A stretch of DNA of 63,296 nucleotides from the IMG/VR virus record IMGVR_UViG_3300001242_000003, positions 1 to 63,296 of that record. One strand, 5' to 3'. Under the pieces are notes generated by a model. It made no database searches. It saw only the letters and a program-made list of their open reading frames with translations, and was not told the DNA's origin. Position numbers and translations under genes: made by a program. Origin of the DNA: a virus. Positions 23,823 through 31,392 of this stretch are shown piece after piece; position 1 is the first letter of the stretch; every line of letters begins with the position of its first letter.

Positions 23823-26510
23823 ATGTGGTTTGAACTGCATAAGCACACACATTTTAGTTTATTTGATGGATTTGGTCTTATAGGTGATGTTGTAAAGCGG
23901 GCTGTTGAATTGGACATGCCCGCTTTGGCGGTAACAGACCATGGAAATACCTGCGGATTAGCTAAACTATATTTCACTTGTAAAGACAAAGGTATTAAGC
24001 CAATACTCGGTGTAGAAGTTTATTTTCAGCCTAAGTTCAATAAAGAAAATAAAACTAATCATCTATGCTTATTTGCTAAGAATCAGCAAGGTTATTCTAA
24101 TATAATGAGGATAATAACTGAAGCAAATGAGGAAAATTTTTATTATAAAGGTATAGTAACCTTTGAGCTGTTAGAAAAGTATAATGAAGGTGTGATATGT
24201 TCTTCAGGTTGTTTAGCTGGCTTTATACCGCAAGCAATTTTAAATAATAATAAAGAGCTTGCGGTAAAAGCTATCAAGAAATTTAAAAGAATATTTGGTG
24301 AAGATTTTTACTTTGAAATAATGCCTATACCAGTTGATAAAGTAGGAACACAAGAGAAAGTTAATAAAATCATGTATAAACTTGGTGAAAGGTATAATAT
24401 TGGTTGTATACCAACGACTGATTCGCATTATACTAGAGCGGAGGATTTTCCATCGTATAAGGTGATGCATAAAATAGCTGGCACTAAGTATGATATAGAG
24501 CAAACATACAAAGACCGGTATATGCACAGTGAAGCCGAGATAAAGGAACGGCTTCATAACGAAGGATTTACTAAAAGTCAAGTAAGAAATATGCTCAATA
24601 ACATGGAAGAAATTTATAACAAAATAAACATTGAGCTTGACTTTTCAGAATCAATTCCAGTGCTTGGCAGTGGTGATTCGTATGAGCAACTTAAAGAGCG
24701 TTGCAAAGAAGCTCTTAAAAAGTATTTGAAAAAGCGCGGTTTAATGCATAAAAAACGTACATATTTAGACAGGTTGAGAACTGAACTAGAAGTTATTGAA
24801 TCGCACCACTTATCAGACTATTTTTTAATAGTAGCTGATTATGTAGATGAAGCTAAAAGACGTGATATATATGTTGGTCCTGGTAGGGGCTCAGTATGTG
24901 CTTCACTTATAGCTGATTTACTTGGTATAACAGATGTTGATCCAGTTGAAATCGGAAATGACTTTGCTAGATTTTTGCGCTTGGACAAAAAGAAAATGCC
25001 GGACATTGACTTGGATTTTGAATATGGCAAGCGTGATGAAATAACTGAATATTTGTTACAAAAGAATAAAGGAAACTCAGCGCAAGTTATTACTTTTGGA
25101 TTAAATCGTACTAAAAATCTTTGTAATGATTTGATAAAGGTGTTTGAAGTTTACGAAGATGATGCAGTTATTTTTCGTAAATATATTTCTAAGCATGTAG
25201 ATGATAATCGTCTTGTAAAAATGATGGACATTGATTATGAGGCGATACTTAAAGAGCCTGGAATGGCGCAAATAAATAAAAAGTATGACAATATAGTAAT
25301 CCATTTTTGTAAGCTGTATGGACAAATAAAGTATTATGGAACACATGCTGCTGGTGTAGTTATTACCAATGGACCAATTAAGAACTATATTTCCTTGGTA
25401 AAATACAAAGGTAAGTTGGCAACATGTTACGACAAGTTTGATTGTGAAGATCTTGGATTCTTAAAATTTGATATTCTCGGTTTAAAGACGCTAAATATTC
25501 TGCATGATATCGAGGAGCTTACGGGAGAACGATATGATTATAGGACAGCACCAGAAAGAACTAAAACTGCTATTTATGAAGGTTTTAGAACTGGTAAAAC
25601 TTCAGGTGTATTTCAATTAGGAAGCGGAACGGCTAAAGATATTTTAACCTCAATAGGCACGGATAATTTGCAGGATTTAATTGCAGCTATATCATTAAAT
25701 CGTCCAGGGCCTTTATCATTAACAATGCATGAAAAGTATGCAGAGAATAAATTAAATCCGCCTAAAGATTCCGCTTGGTATGAATATACGGCAGACACAA
25801 ATGGCACTTTAATTTACCAAGAACACGTTATGCAAATATGTAAAGGCCTTGCCGGATTGGACTATAATACGGCTGATAAAATATTCAAATGGCGCATGAC
25901 GGAAGAAGAAAGAAACAAAGTTTGTAATTTATTTGTAGAAGGAGCACACAAAGTTAGTGGAGTTGATAAGCAAGAAGCTCATGATTTATTCTATAGCATG
26001 TCAAGCTATTTGTTTAATAAAGGTCATGCTTCCGGCTATGCAGTAATTTCTGAATGGCATATGTACCACAAACTTTTTCATCCAACTGAATTTTGGTATG
26101 CCAGCATGAAGTATGAAATTGATGAGAAGAAGAAGTTTGAATTTCAGGCTGAAGCCGCTGCTGATGGTGTATTATTTTTCTTACCTCATGTAAATTATAC
26201 AGCTGATTATTCAATCCGCAAAGTTGAAGGCGAAAGTGTAGTTCAGCAAGGTTTGACTTCAATCAAAAACGTAGGTCAAAAAGCTGCTGAAACTATTGAA
26301 TATGAGCGCAGGCTTAATGGTTTTTATAAAAGCTATGATGACTTCTTGGATAGAGTTCCAAAGCGCCAAGTAAATTCAAGAGTAGTTGAATGTTTGCTCG
26401 AACAAGGTGCATTGGAATTTAACAAGAAAACTTATTTAAAGCGTACTATTAAATACAATTCTGTGCTATATATGAAAGGCCTTAGAGTTAAGAATAATTG
26501 TACTATATAG
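23823..26510 (+). CDS. DNA polymerase III alpha subunit, DnaE-like
   Basis: An 895-aa replicative polymerase. It has an N-terminal PHP domain (HKHTHFSLFDG, TDHGN, GVEVYF), the catalytic PDIDLDF near residues 393-399, GPGRGS, the third Asp in KFDILG near 547, and a helix-hairpin-helix (IKNVGQKAA) near 813. It is shorter than host DnaE because the C-terminal OB and tau-binding parts are missing. Being in one operon with the modification enzymes suggests it accepts the modified nucleotide. AAAGGAG serves as ribosome site. Confidence 0.92.
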   Translation: MWFELHKHTHFSLFDGFGLIGDVVKRAVELDMPALAVTDHGNTCGLAKLYFTCKDKGIKPILGVEVYFQPKFNKENKTNHLCLFAKNQQGYSNIMRIITEANEENFYYKGIVTFELLEKYNEGVICSSGCLAGFIPQAILNNNKELAVKAIKKFKRIFGEDFYFEIMPIPVDKVGTQEKVNKIMYKLGERYNIGCIPTTDSHYTRAEDFPSYKVMHKIAGTKYDIEQTYKDRYMHSEAEIKERLHNEGFTKSQVRNMLNNMEEIYNKINIELDFSESIPVLGSGDSYEQLKERCKEALKKYLKKRGLMHKKRTYLDRLRTELEVIESHHLSDYFLIVADYVDEAKRRDIYVGPGRGSVCASLIADLLGITDVDPVEIGNDFARFLRLDKKKMPDIDLDFEYGKRDEITEYLLQKNKGNSAQVITFGLNRTKNLCNDLIKVFEVYEDDAVIFRKYISKHVDDNRLVKMMDIDYEAILKEPGMAQINKKYDNIVIHFCKLYGQIKYYGTHAAGVVITNGPIKNYISLVKYKGKLATCYDKFDCEDLGFLKFDILGLKTLNILHDIEELTGERYDYRTAPERTKTAIYEGFRTGKTSGVFQLGSGTAKDILTSIGTDNLQDLIAAISLNRPGPLSLTMHEKYAENKLNPPKDSAWYEYTADTNGTLIYQEHVMQICKGLAGLDYNTADKIFKWRMTEEERNKVCNLFVEGAHKVSGVDKQEAHDLFYSMSSYLFNKGHASGYAVISEWHMYHKLFHPTEFWYASMKYEIDEKKKFEFQAEAAADGVLFFLPHVNYTADYSIRKVEGESVVQQGLTSIKNVGQKAAETIEYERRLNGFYKSYDDFLDRVPKRQVNSRVVECLLEQGALEFNKKTYLKRTIKYNSVLYMKGLRVKNNCTI

Positions 26511-26526
26511 TGGAAGGAGCTTTAAA

Positions 26527-26691
26527 ATGTCAATGGTAATATTACCTTGTGGTTTACAAGGCCAAGATTTAAGTTGTTTTAAAAACTGTCAACTTGGTAA
26601 AGCAGGCAATGCCAAAAAGATAGAAATGTGTTATGACTTATTAAAAGGCTCAAAGAAGGCTAATAGTAAGCGCAAGGCCAAAACTACATAA
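26527..26691 (+). CDS. Small Cys-containing hypothetical protein
   Basis: A 54-aa protein behind GGAAGGAG, 16 bases after the polymerase gene. Four Cys (LPCG, LSCF, KNCQ, EMCY) in the N-terminal 36 residues could bind a metal. The C-terminus is very basic (KKANSKRKAK). No family is recognised. It is the last gene of the operon that starts at P2. Confidence 0.65.
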   Translation: MSMVILPCGLQGQDLSCFKNCQLGKAGNAKKIEMCYDLLKGSKKANSKRKAKTT

Positions 26692-26734
26692 AATATAAAT
26701 TGCTATTGGCTATAGGCTTCCTAGACATTCACAA

Positions 26735-26801
26735 AGCTACTTTGTATGGCAAATATATTTGCATTAAATCGCAAATTGCTATTTACAAAGTAGCTTTTTT
26801 A
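26735..26801 (+). terminator. Long-stem hairpin/terminator overlapping promoter P3
   Basis: AGCTACTTTGTA (26735-26746) pairs perfectly with TACAAAGTAGCT (26784-26795), followed by TTTTT. The 37-nt loop contains its own palindrome GCAAATATATTTGC. The right arm includes most of the -35 box of P3, so termination and initiation signals share bases. Confidence 0.65.
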
Positions 26802-26810
26802 TTATATAAT
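26782..26810 (+). promoter_or_regulatory. Sigma-A type promoter P3
   Basis: TTTACA 26782-26787, 17-bp spacer, TATAAT 26805-26810, CTATTTACAAA context. It drives two small genes and probably recA. Confidence 0.8.
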
Positions 26811-26851
26811 AGCTTTAATAACAAAATAGTTCTCAAGAGGAGGAATTAATA

Positions 26852-27013
26852 ATGAATAGGCCTTTAGAAGTTATTTTAGACGAATTAAGTAGATTTGGGA
26901 CAGAATATACTTATAGTGAAGCACAGTTAGTTATTGAGTTTTTAATGAGCGTTGAACAACCATTTGAAGTAAATTTTACGTTTGATGGTAAAATAATTAT
27001 AGCCACAAAATAG
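26852..27013 (+). CDS. Small acidic hypothetical protein
   Basis: A 53-aa protein directly after P3 with AGAGGAGGA as ribosome site. It is acidic with an N-terminal helix (PLEVILDELSRF) and a short beta C-terminus. No family recognised. Such small promoter-proximal proteins in phages often inhibit host functions, but nothing here shows that directly. Confidence 0.65.
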   Translation: MNRPLEVILDELSRFGTEYTYSEAQLVIEFLMSVEQPFEVNFTFDGKIIIATK

Positions 27014-27034
27014 CACTCAGAGGAGGAATATATT

Positions 27035-27268
27035 ATGGAATTAAAGTGCGGTAGAAAAACATACATTTTAACTGAGAAAGATTTGATAATGTTTAATGGA
27101 GCTTGTTATCAGCTTGTAACTAGAGTTGAGCCAATAGACCATTATGACGTTAGCCCAATAGTTGCTAGAAACAGAGCAGAAAAGTTAATAAGAGAAGGAA
27201 AATTAGTTTTATCACATAAAGGTATTAAGCGTAATGTAAAGGTAGAATTTTATAAGATTGCTAGATAG
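27035..27268 (+). CDS. Hypothetical protein (77 aa)
   Basis: A basic protein with an AGAGGAGGA site. It has two short strands at the start (KTYILTEKDLIMFNG) and a basic C-terminus (IKRNVKVEFYKIAR). No known family is recognised. It is followed at once by a TTCG-loop terminator. Confidence 0.65.
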   Translation: MELKCGRKTYILTEKDLIMFNGACYQLVTRVEPIDHYDVSPIVARNRAEKLIREGKLVLSHKGIKRNVKVEFYKIAR

Positions 27269-27270
27269 AC

Positions 27271-27298
27271 CGCCCTCTTCGGAGGGTTTTATATTTTA
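27271..27298 (+). terminator. Intrinsic terminator, UUCG tetraloop
   Basis: CCCTC (27273-27277), TTCG loop, GAGGG (27282-27286), then TTTTATATTTT. Confidence 0.82.
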
Positions 27299-27315
27299 GA
27301 AAGGGTGTACAAGCG

Positions 27316-28254
27316 TTGGCAAAAACTAATAAAGAAAAAATAATGCAGCTATGTAAGCAGATTGACCAAAAGGAAGGTGCAGGAAGTATATTTAGCCTAG
27401 GCTCTAAAAATTCAGTGTTAAAGATTCCTCGTTGGTCAACTGGCATTGAGGATCTAGATCACATACTGGGTGGCGGAATGCCTGAAGGTAGAATAATTGA
27501 GATATTTGGCCCAGAATCAAGCGGGAAAACTAGCTTAGGTTACCATTTGTCCAGTCTACATGAGCTTTGCTTAAATATACCGATTGAAGGAACTTTTGAT
27601 GCTAATAGAGCTAAGCAGTTTGGTAATAGACCTAAACAAATGCTTGTATATAGAGCAAAATATGGTGAAGCAGCACTTAATAGGGCTATGAAGTTTGCTG
27701 AATCAGGTATTCCATTAATCGTCATTGACAGCGTTCCGGCATTAAAGCCTAAGGAAGATATCGAAAAGCTCAAGAAAAATATCAACAATGATAAAGAGGA
27801 AAATGATCGTATGGGCGGAGTTGCCCGTTTGCTTCATAGGTACGTGCCGATGCTCGAAGAAGTTGTTGAATTTTCCGGCACTACAATTATTTTTATTAAT
27901 CAGGTGCGGGATAAAATGGATGCAATGTTATTTGGTGAAAAAACAGATACACCAGGTGGTAGGGCCTTAAAATTTTATAGTAGTATTAGATTACAAGTAG
28001 CTAGAAAAAGCTGGATTGAAATACCAAATAAAGATCCAAGAAATTCCGCTGTTAATGAAAAAGTTGGTATGATTATGAAAGTTAAAGTAATTAAAAGCAA
28101 AGTTTGTAATCCAATGGGTGAAGCTGAATTGCCAATGTTCTTCAAGCATAATTTTGTTAGCTTTGATGATATTTCAGTGCTTAGAAAACAGCTTATGGCT
28201 GATAGCAGGAAAAAGCGTGGCAATAGTGAGGAGGATGAAGATGGTGAGGAATAG
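27316..28254 (+). CDS. recA: RecA recombinase
   Basis: A 312-aa protein starting at TTG 27316 behind AAAGGGTG. Walker A GPESSGKTS at 65-73 is identical in place and sequence to bacterial RecA. It also has LIVIDSVPAL (Walker B), the L1-like MGGVARLLHR region and FINQVRDK (L2 entry), ending in an acidic tail. It is about 40 residues shorter than host RecA, and the region usually occupied by MAW/YID motifs around residue 100 reads GTFDANRAKQ. It promotes strand exchange for phage recombination and repair. Confidence 0.9.
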   Translation: MAKTNKEKIMQLCKQIDQKEGAGSIFSLGSKNSVLKIPRWSTGIEDLDHILGGGMPEGRIIEIFGPESSGKTSLGYHLSSLHELCLNIPIEGTFDANRAKQFGNRPKQMLVYRAKYGEAALNRAMKFAESGIPLIVIDSVPALKPKEDIEKLKKNINNDKEENDRMGGVARLLHRYVPMLEEVVEFSGTTIIFINQVRDKMDAMLFGEKTDTPGGRALKFYSSIRLQVARKSWIEIPNKDPRNSAVNEKVGMIMKVKVIKSKVCNPMGEAELPMFFKHNFVSFDDISVLRKQLMADSRKKRGNSEEDEDGEE

Positions 28255-28654
28255 ACCTAGTAAGGATGCTTATTATTTTGGCATAGCGGAAGCAGTAAGT
28301 AAGCGTAGTACATGCCTCAGGCGCCAATATGGCGCAGTTATTATCAAAGATGATGAAGTAATAGCGACAGGATATAATGGCTCTCCTAGAGGTTCTGAGA
28401 ACTGTTGTGACAGTGGTATATGCTATAGAATAGATAACGACATTCCTCGTGGTACGCAATATGAAAAATGTCAAAGCGTTCATGCAGAACAAAACGCTAT
28501 TATATCAGCAAGGCGCTCAGATATGAAGGGTGGCATATTATATTTATATTGTTTTGATGTCATACTTGGTAAAGCAATGCGACCAGAACCATGTTTAATT
28601 TGCCAGCGTTTAATTAAAAATGCAGGATTAGAGGTTAAGCTATGTCAATGTTAA
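28241..28654 (+). CDS. dCMP deaminase
   Basis: A 137-aa zinc deaminase starting at ATG 28241 behind GAGGAGG and overlapping the recA end. Zinc ligands are HAE (His81, catalytic Glu83) and PCxxC (Cys118, Cys121). The extra Cys residues near 55-61 (NCCDSGIC) correspond to the second zinc site of phage dCMP deaminases. It converts dCMP to dUMP for ThyA (36758-37588). Together with the MazG-like enzyme and the dCMP hydroxymethylase-like fusion it closes a phage-directed dCMP supply route. Confidence 0.9.
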   Translation: MVRNRPSKDAYYFGIAEAVSKRSTCLRRQYGAVIIKDDEVIATGYNGSPRGSENCCDSGICYRIDNDIPRGTQYEKCQSVHAEQNAIISARRSDMKGGILYLYCFDVILGKAMRPEPCLICQRLIKNAGLEVKLCQC

Positions 28655-29463
28655 GGGATGCTATTAAAAACGAAGTTAAAATAACAGCAAGCACTAAAAC
28701 TAACTTCGGTGAGCAGCTTGTTATCGAGCAAACTTTAAACAAGTTGTTTTATTTACCAGCTAAACCAAAGGAAGAACTATTAATGATAAAGTCTCAGTAT
28801 GAGCAAAAGAAAGGCGATAGGTATGGTTTGCATGCCAGTTCAATTATTGCTTCAGAAAAAGATTTTTGTTGTCGTGAGCAAGTTCTTAGCTTGTTTTATA
28901 AGCAAGTGCAGGGTGAAAACATCTCAGTTGGTTTAAAACGTATATTTGAAGAAGGAAACTTTGTTGGTGAAAAGTGGCAAAGATTATTTATACGCGGTGA
29001 ACTAGGTAATTATCTTGACATGGATAGAAGTTGTTTTCTGGACAAATATGATCTTAGCTATACACCTGACGCCATTATTACCATTGCTAAGAAAAAATAT
29101 GTAGTTGAAATAAAATCAATGAATACTTTTCAGTTCAAAAAAGCTACTACTCATCCATCAGGAATGAAGCAACTTAGATTTTACATGTTACTCACTAAGA
29201 TTCATAAAGGCTTTGTACTTGTTGAAGACAAAAATGACCAGAACTTTAAGATATTCACAGCCGAGCATAAAATGGCTGATGTTGCAGAATATATAGAGCG
29301 TTTAAAATTAATTCAAGAACATAAACAGAGCTTAATAAAGAACAAGAAAATGGTAAAAGGTATTTGTAGTGATAAAGATTGTAAACGTGCTTTAAAATGC
29401 AATATGCGTCCAGCTTGTTTTGGTTTACCTGGTGGAAGGGTAAAATTAGTTAAGAGCAATTAA
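28642..29463 (+). CDS. Cas4/RecB-like PD-(D/E)XK nuclease
   Basis: A 273-aa protein. HASSIIASEKDFCCREQVL is the Cas4/RecB N-terminal motif, then YTPDAII and VVEIKSMN give the PD...ExK active site, and QLRFYMLL is the QhxxY-like motif. The C-terminus has CSDKDCKRALKC...C, which with the N-terminal Cys could hold an iron-sulfur cluster. It probably acts as a 5'-3' exonuclease in recombination, next to recA. It overlaps the deaminase gene by 13 bases. Confidence 0.82.
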   Translation: MSMLRDAIKNEVKITASTKTNFGEQLVIEQTLNKLFYLPAKPKEELLMIKSQYEQKKGDRYGLHASSIIASEKDFCCREQVLSLFYKQVQGENISVGLKRIFEEGNFVGEKWQRLFIRGELGNYLDMDRSCFLDKYDLSYTPDAIITIAKKKYVVEIKSMNTFQFKKATTHPSGMKQLRFYMLLTKIHKGFVLVEDKNDQNFKIFTAEHKMADVAEYIERLKLIQEHKQSLIKNKKMVKGICSDKDCKRALKCNMRPACFGLPGGRVKLVKSN

Positions 29464-29526
29464 GAATACTTTTGAGCCTCTAGGTATATAATATTGCATA
29501 GTCTTATAATTAAGGGAGGTTATGCA

Positions 29527-29739
29527 ATGTCAATACCTAAAGGCAAACTAAAGCGTAAAGCTGTATTCTTCACAGCAGCTGACGAAGATATACTTAAATT
29601 AGCCAATAGTAAACCTAACTTTAGCGATTGGGTTAAAGCTAAGTTACGTGATGAAATGTTTGTTGATATGTTGTTAATAGAGCAGGAACAACCAATAGAA
29701 CAGCAAAAACAAAAAATAGTTTGGAATTTTCCGCATTAA
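29527..29739 (+). CDS. Small RHH-like DNA-binding protein
   Basis: A 70-aa protein starting at ATG 29527 behind GGGAGG. It has a basic N-terminus (KGKLKRKAVFFT), then DEDILKLANSKPNFSDWVKAKLRDEM in ribbon-helix-helix spacing and a Gln-rich tail. It is a likely small transcription regulator. Its leader (29463-29526) has a TATAAT but no clear -35 box. Confidence 0.6.
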   Translation: MSIPKGKLKRKAVFFTAADEDILKLANSKPNFSDWVKAKLRDEMFVDMLLIEQEQPIEQQKQKIVWNFPH

Positions 29740-29742
29740 GTA

Positions 29743-29771
29743 TTTACAATTAGTTTTATATGTGTTATTAT
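29743..29771 (+). promoter_or_regulatory. Sigma-A type promoter P4
   Basis: TTTACA 29743-29748, 17-bp spacer, TATTAT 29766-29771, TATTTACAA context. A short hairpin (TCAGG/CCTGA) follows in the leader near 29777-29794. Confidence 0.75.
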
Positions 29772-29819
29772 ATTCTCAGGTCAGGGAACCTGATACTTTA
29801 GCACCTCAGGGAGGAAATT

Positions 29820-30137
29820 ATGATGGGTAAATGTTGTTTATGTGGTAAAAGTTTTGAGTTAACTGATGATAACATGTGTTATTGCCCAGAATGCATCGAT
29901 AAACTGGAAGCAGCTCAGTTTTACGATAAAGATAAAAACTTCATTAATTTAACTAAGGGTGACATGGTAACATTGTCAAAGCAAGGCATAGCCAAATATC
30001 CAGATTTTAAAGATGTTCCGCTATTTGTCTCAAGTATTGATATTGATGGAATAATTCATGCTACTGATTTACTTGGCGTTCATTTATATTTTATTATTAA
30101 AGATGTTAATCCATACTTTGAAGGCCAAGAAGTTTAG
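29820..30137 (+). CDS. Zinc-ribbon hypothetical protein
   Basis: A 105-aa protein starting at ATG 29820 (or 29823) behind GGGAGG. The N-terminus has CCLCGK and CYCPECI, two CxxC knuckles forming a zinc ribbon. The rest is a small alpha/beta domain (FIIKDVNPYF at the end). The function is unknown; zinc ribbons of this type bind nucleic acid or protein. Confidence 0.7.
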   Translation: MMGKCCLCGKSFELTDDNMCYCPECIDKLEAAQFYDKDKNFINLTKGDMVTLSKQGIAKYPDFKDVPLFVSSIDIDGIIHATDLLGVHLYFIIKDVNPYFEGQEV

Positions 30138-30188
30138 TCAACTATATCGGTTAGTGGTTATCCGTTAAAACCACATCGGAGGGTATAC

Positions 30189-30266
30189 ATGATTATTAAA
30201 ATAATATTTATAGTAACAGTAATATTAGCTATACTTAACTTAATATTGTACAATATAAAAAGGTAG
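30189..30266 (+). CDS. 25-residue single-span membrane peptide
   Basis: A tiny ORF with a CGGAGGG site. The product is almost all Ile/Leu/Val (MIIKIIFIVTVILAILNLIL) with a basic end (YNIKR), one membrane helix. One of three such mini-proteins in this genome. Confidence 0.55.
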   Translation: MIIKIIFIVTVILAILNLILYNIKR

Positions 30267-30275
30267 TGTGTTTTT

Positions 30276-30742
30276 ATGCGTTTATGGCATGAAAAATTAA
30301 TTCCAATATTACCAAGTGCCCAACTTAACGGACAACATCAAGAATGTTGCGCTTTAAGGGGCAATGGGTGGGGTAAAAAACATAGCACTGTTAATTATGT
30401 GTTTAATCACAGTCCATTGGTGTCGCTGCTTTTTATTATGTTCGGTTTTTCTCTGGCCCGGAAGGGTGCACTGTTTAGCTTGGCGTTGTATGTGGTGGTG
30501 CAGGTATTGGGCGCATCATTAAAATAGGGAGGGGTTATCGTGAGTAGAAATATTGACGATGCTATAAGCTGTCTAAAAGGATTAAGGCCTAAGTCTGGCG
30601 CGGACAAAAAGAAAATACAAAAGAAAATAAAAGAATTGCAGTCACTTAAAAAATAAAAACCGCCGAAGGTAATGAAAGAAAGGTTTAACAGGGGTTATAA
30701 AGTAGATGAGCGGTGGCTAAATGAATGTTACAGGGGTAAAGT
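30276..30742 (+). pseudogene. Interrupted TIGR02328/pyrimidine-dimer glycosylase-like gene
   Basis: 30276-30420 encodes the conserved start of the family (MRLWHEKLIPILP, CALRGNGWGKKH, YVFNHSP). 30666-30742 encodes the family's end (VMKERFNRGYKVDERWL, CYRGK) in the same reading frame. Between them lie about 250 foreign bases with two stops (30525, 30654): first a hydrophobic continuation (LFIMFGFSLARKG...), then a separate GTG ORF. The upstream part could still make an 83-aa fusion protein with one membrane span, ending at 30527. Confidence 0.6.
30540..30656 (+). CDS. Small basic protein inside the interrupted gene
   Basis: A 38-aa ORF with GTG start behind GGGAGGGG. It is Lys-rich with a helical end (KKKIQKKIKELQSLKK). 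It lies entirely within the insertion that separates the two parts of the TIGR02328-like gene. No family recognised. Confidence 0.5.
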   Translation: MSRNIDDAISCLKGLRPKSGADKKKIQKKIKELQSLKK

Positions 30743-30961
30743 ATGTATAAGCCATATGAATCACTCACAATTATTGCTAATTGGTGTTATGAAGAGCATA
30801 ATAATGATTACCTTATGGAATGTATTTATAACTTGCTTGCTAAGCTTATACGCCAACTTGACAAGCCTCAGCTATATGCATTCTTAAATAACTTAGTCAG
30901 TATAGGCTTAGATAAGTCAATAGTAAAAGCAATTTATATTAAAGTTAAGGAGGCTAAATAG
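30743..30961 (+). CDS. Hypothetical helical protein (72 aa)
   Basis: It starts at ATG 30743 behind CAGGGG and stops on the GTG of the next gene. All-helical composition (LTIIANWCYEEH, ECIYNLLAKLI, FLNNLVSIGL). An overlapping ORF from ATG 30672 in another frame is better explained as the end of the interrupted gene. Function unknown. Confidence 0.6.
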   Translation: MYKPYESLTIIANWCYEEHNNDYLMECIYNLLAKLIRQLDKPQLYAFLNNLVSIGLDKSIVKAIYIKVKEAK

Positions 30962-31203
30962 TGTCAGCAGTTATCATTAAATGCTACTCAATGAAGTTCC
31001 CGCAAATGAAATTAACAGTTGAAGAAGTAAGCTTAATGTCAGGGTTATCAAGCGCCAGCGTAAGACAATATATACGCAAAGGCATACTTAAAGCAAACAA
31101 GATTGGTAGCTTAAGAACTTCTCCATATTTGGTAAATTTCAAAGATGTTATTACCTTCATGAAAGTTCTTAGGTTTAAAAAGAAACACGGATTAGCCCGC
31201 TAA
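30961..31203 (+). CDS. MerR/excisionase-like helix-turn-helix protein
   Basis: An 80-aa protein, GTG start. LTVEEVSLMSGLSSASVRQYIRKG followed by YLVNFKDVITFM is the winged-helix pattern of MerR/Xis-type DNA-binding domains. No effector domain, so it is a small regulator or an excisionase-like architectural protein. As there is no integrase, a regulatory role is more likely. A strong terminator follows. Confidence 0.75.
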   Translation: MSAVIIKCYSMKFPQMKLTVEEVSLMSGLSSASVRQYIRKGILKANKIGSLRTSPYLVNFKDVITFMKVLRFKKKHGLAR

Positions 31204-31228
31204 CAAGCGGGTTTATTTATTTTTTTAG
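31196..31228 (+). terminator. Intrinsic terminator
   Basis: CCCGC (31196-31200), TAACAA loop, GCGGG (31207-31211), then TTTATTTATTTTTTT. Confidence 0.82.
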
Positions 31229-31239
31229 GAGGTTTTAGT

Positions 31240-31392
31240 ATGCCAGATAGAAGTTGTCATGGGTGGAAGCTTAAAGATAATTATGAGCCAAAGCCAATGG
31301 AAAAAGTTATCGCTAAATGTTGTGGTGTCTGCAAATATTATTGCCCTGTGTATTGTTGCAAACATCCTTTATATAAGCCATGCAAAGACTAA
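31240..31392 (+). CDS. Cysteine-rich small protein
   Basis: A 50-aa protein with AGGAGG ribosome site. Nine Cys, including KCCGVCKYYCPVYCCKH, indicate a metal-binding knuckle. No family recognised. It overlaps the next gene by 13 bases. Confidence 0.6.
   Translation: MPDRSCHGWKLKDNYEPKPMEKVIAKCCGVCKYYCPVYCCKHPLYKPCKD

Noticed and set aside
30672-30887. 71-codon ORF from ATG 30672
   Set aside because: Its first 24 codons are better read as the end of the interrupted TIGR02328-like gene, and the rest overlaps the more plausible gene at 30743.
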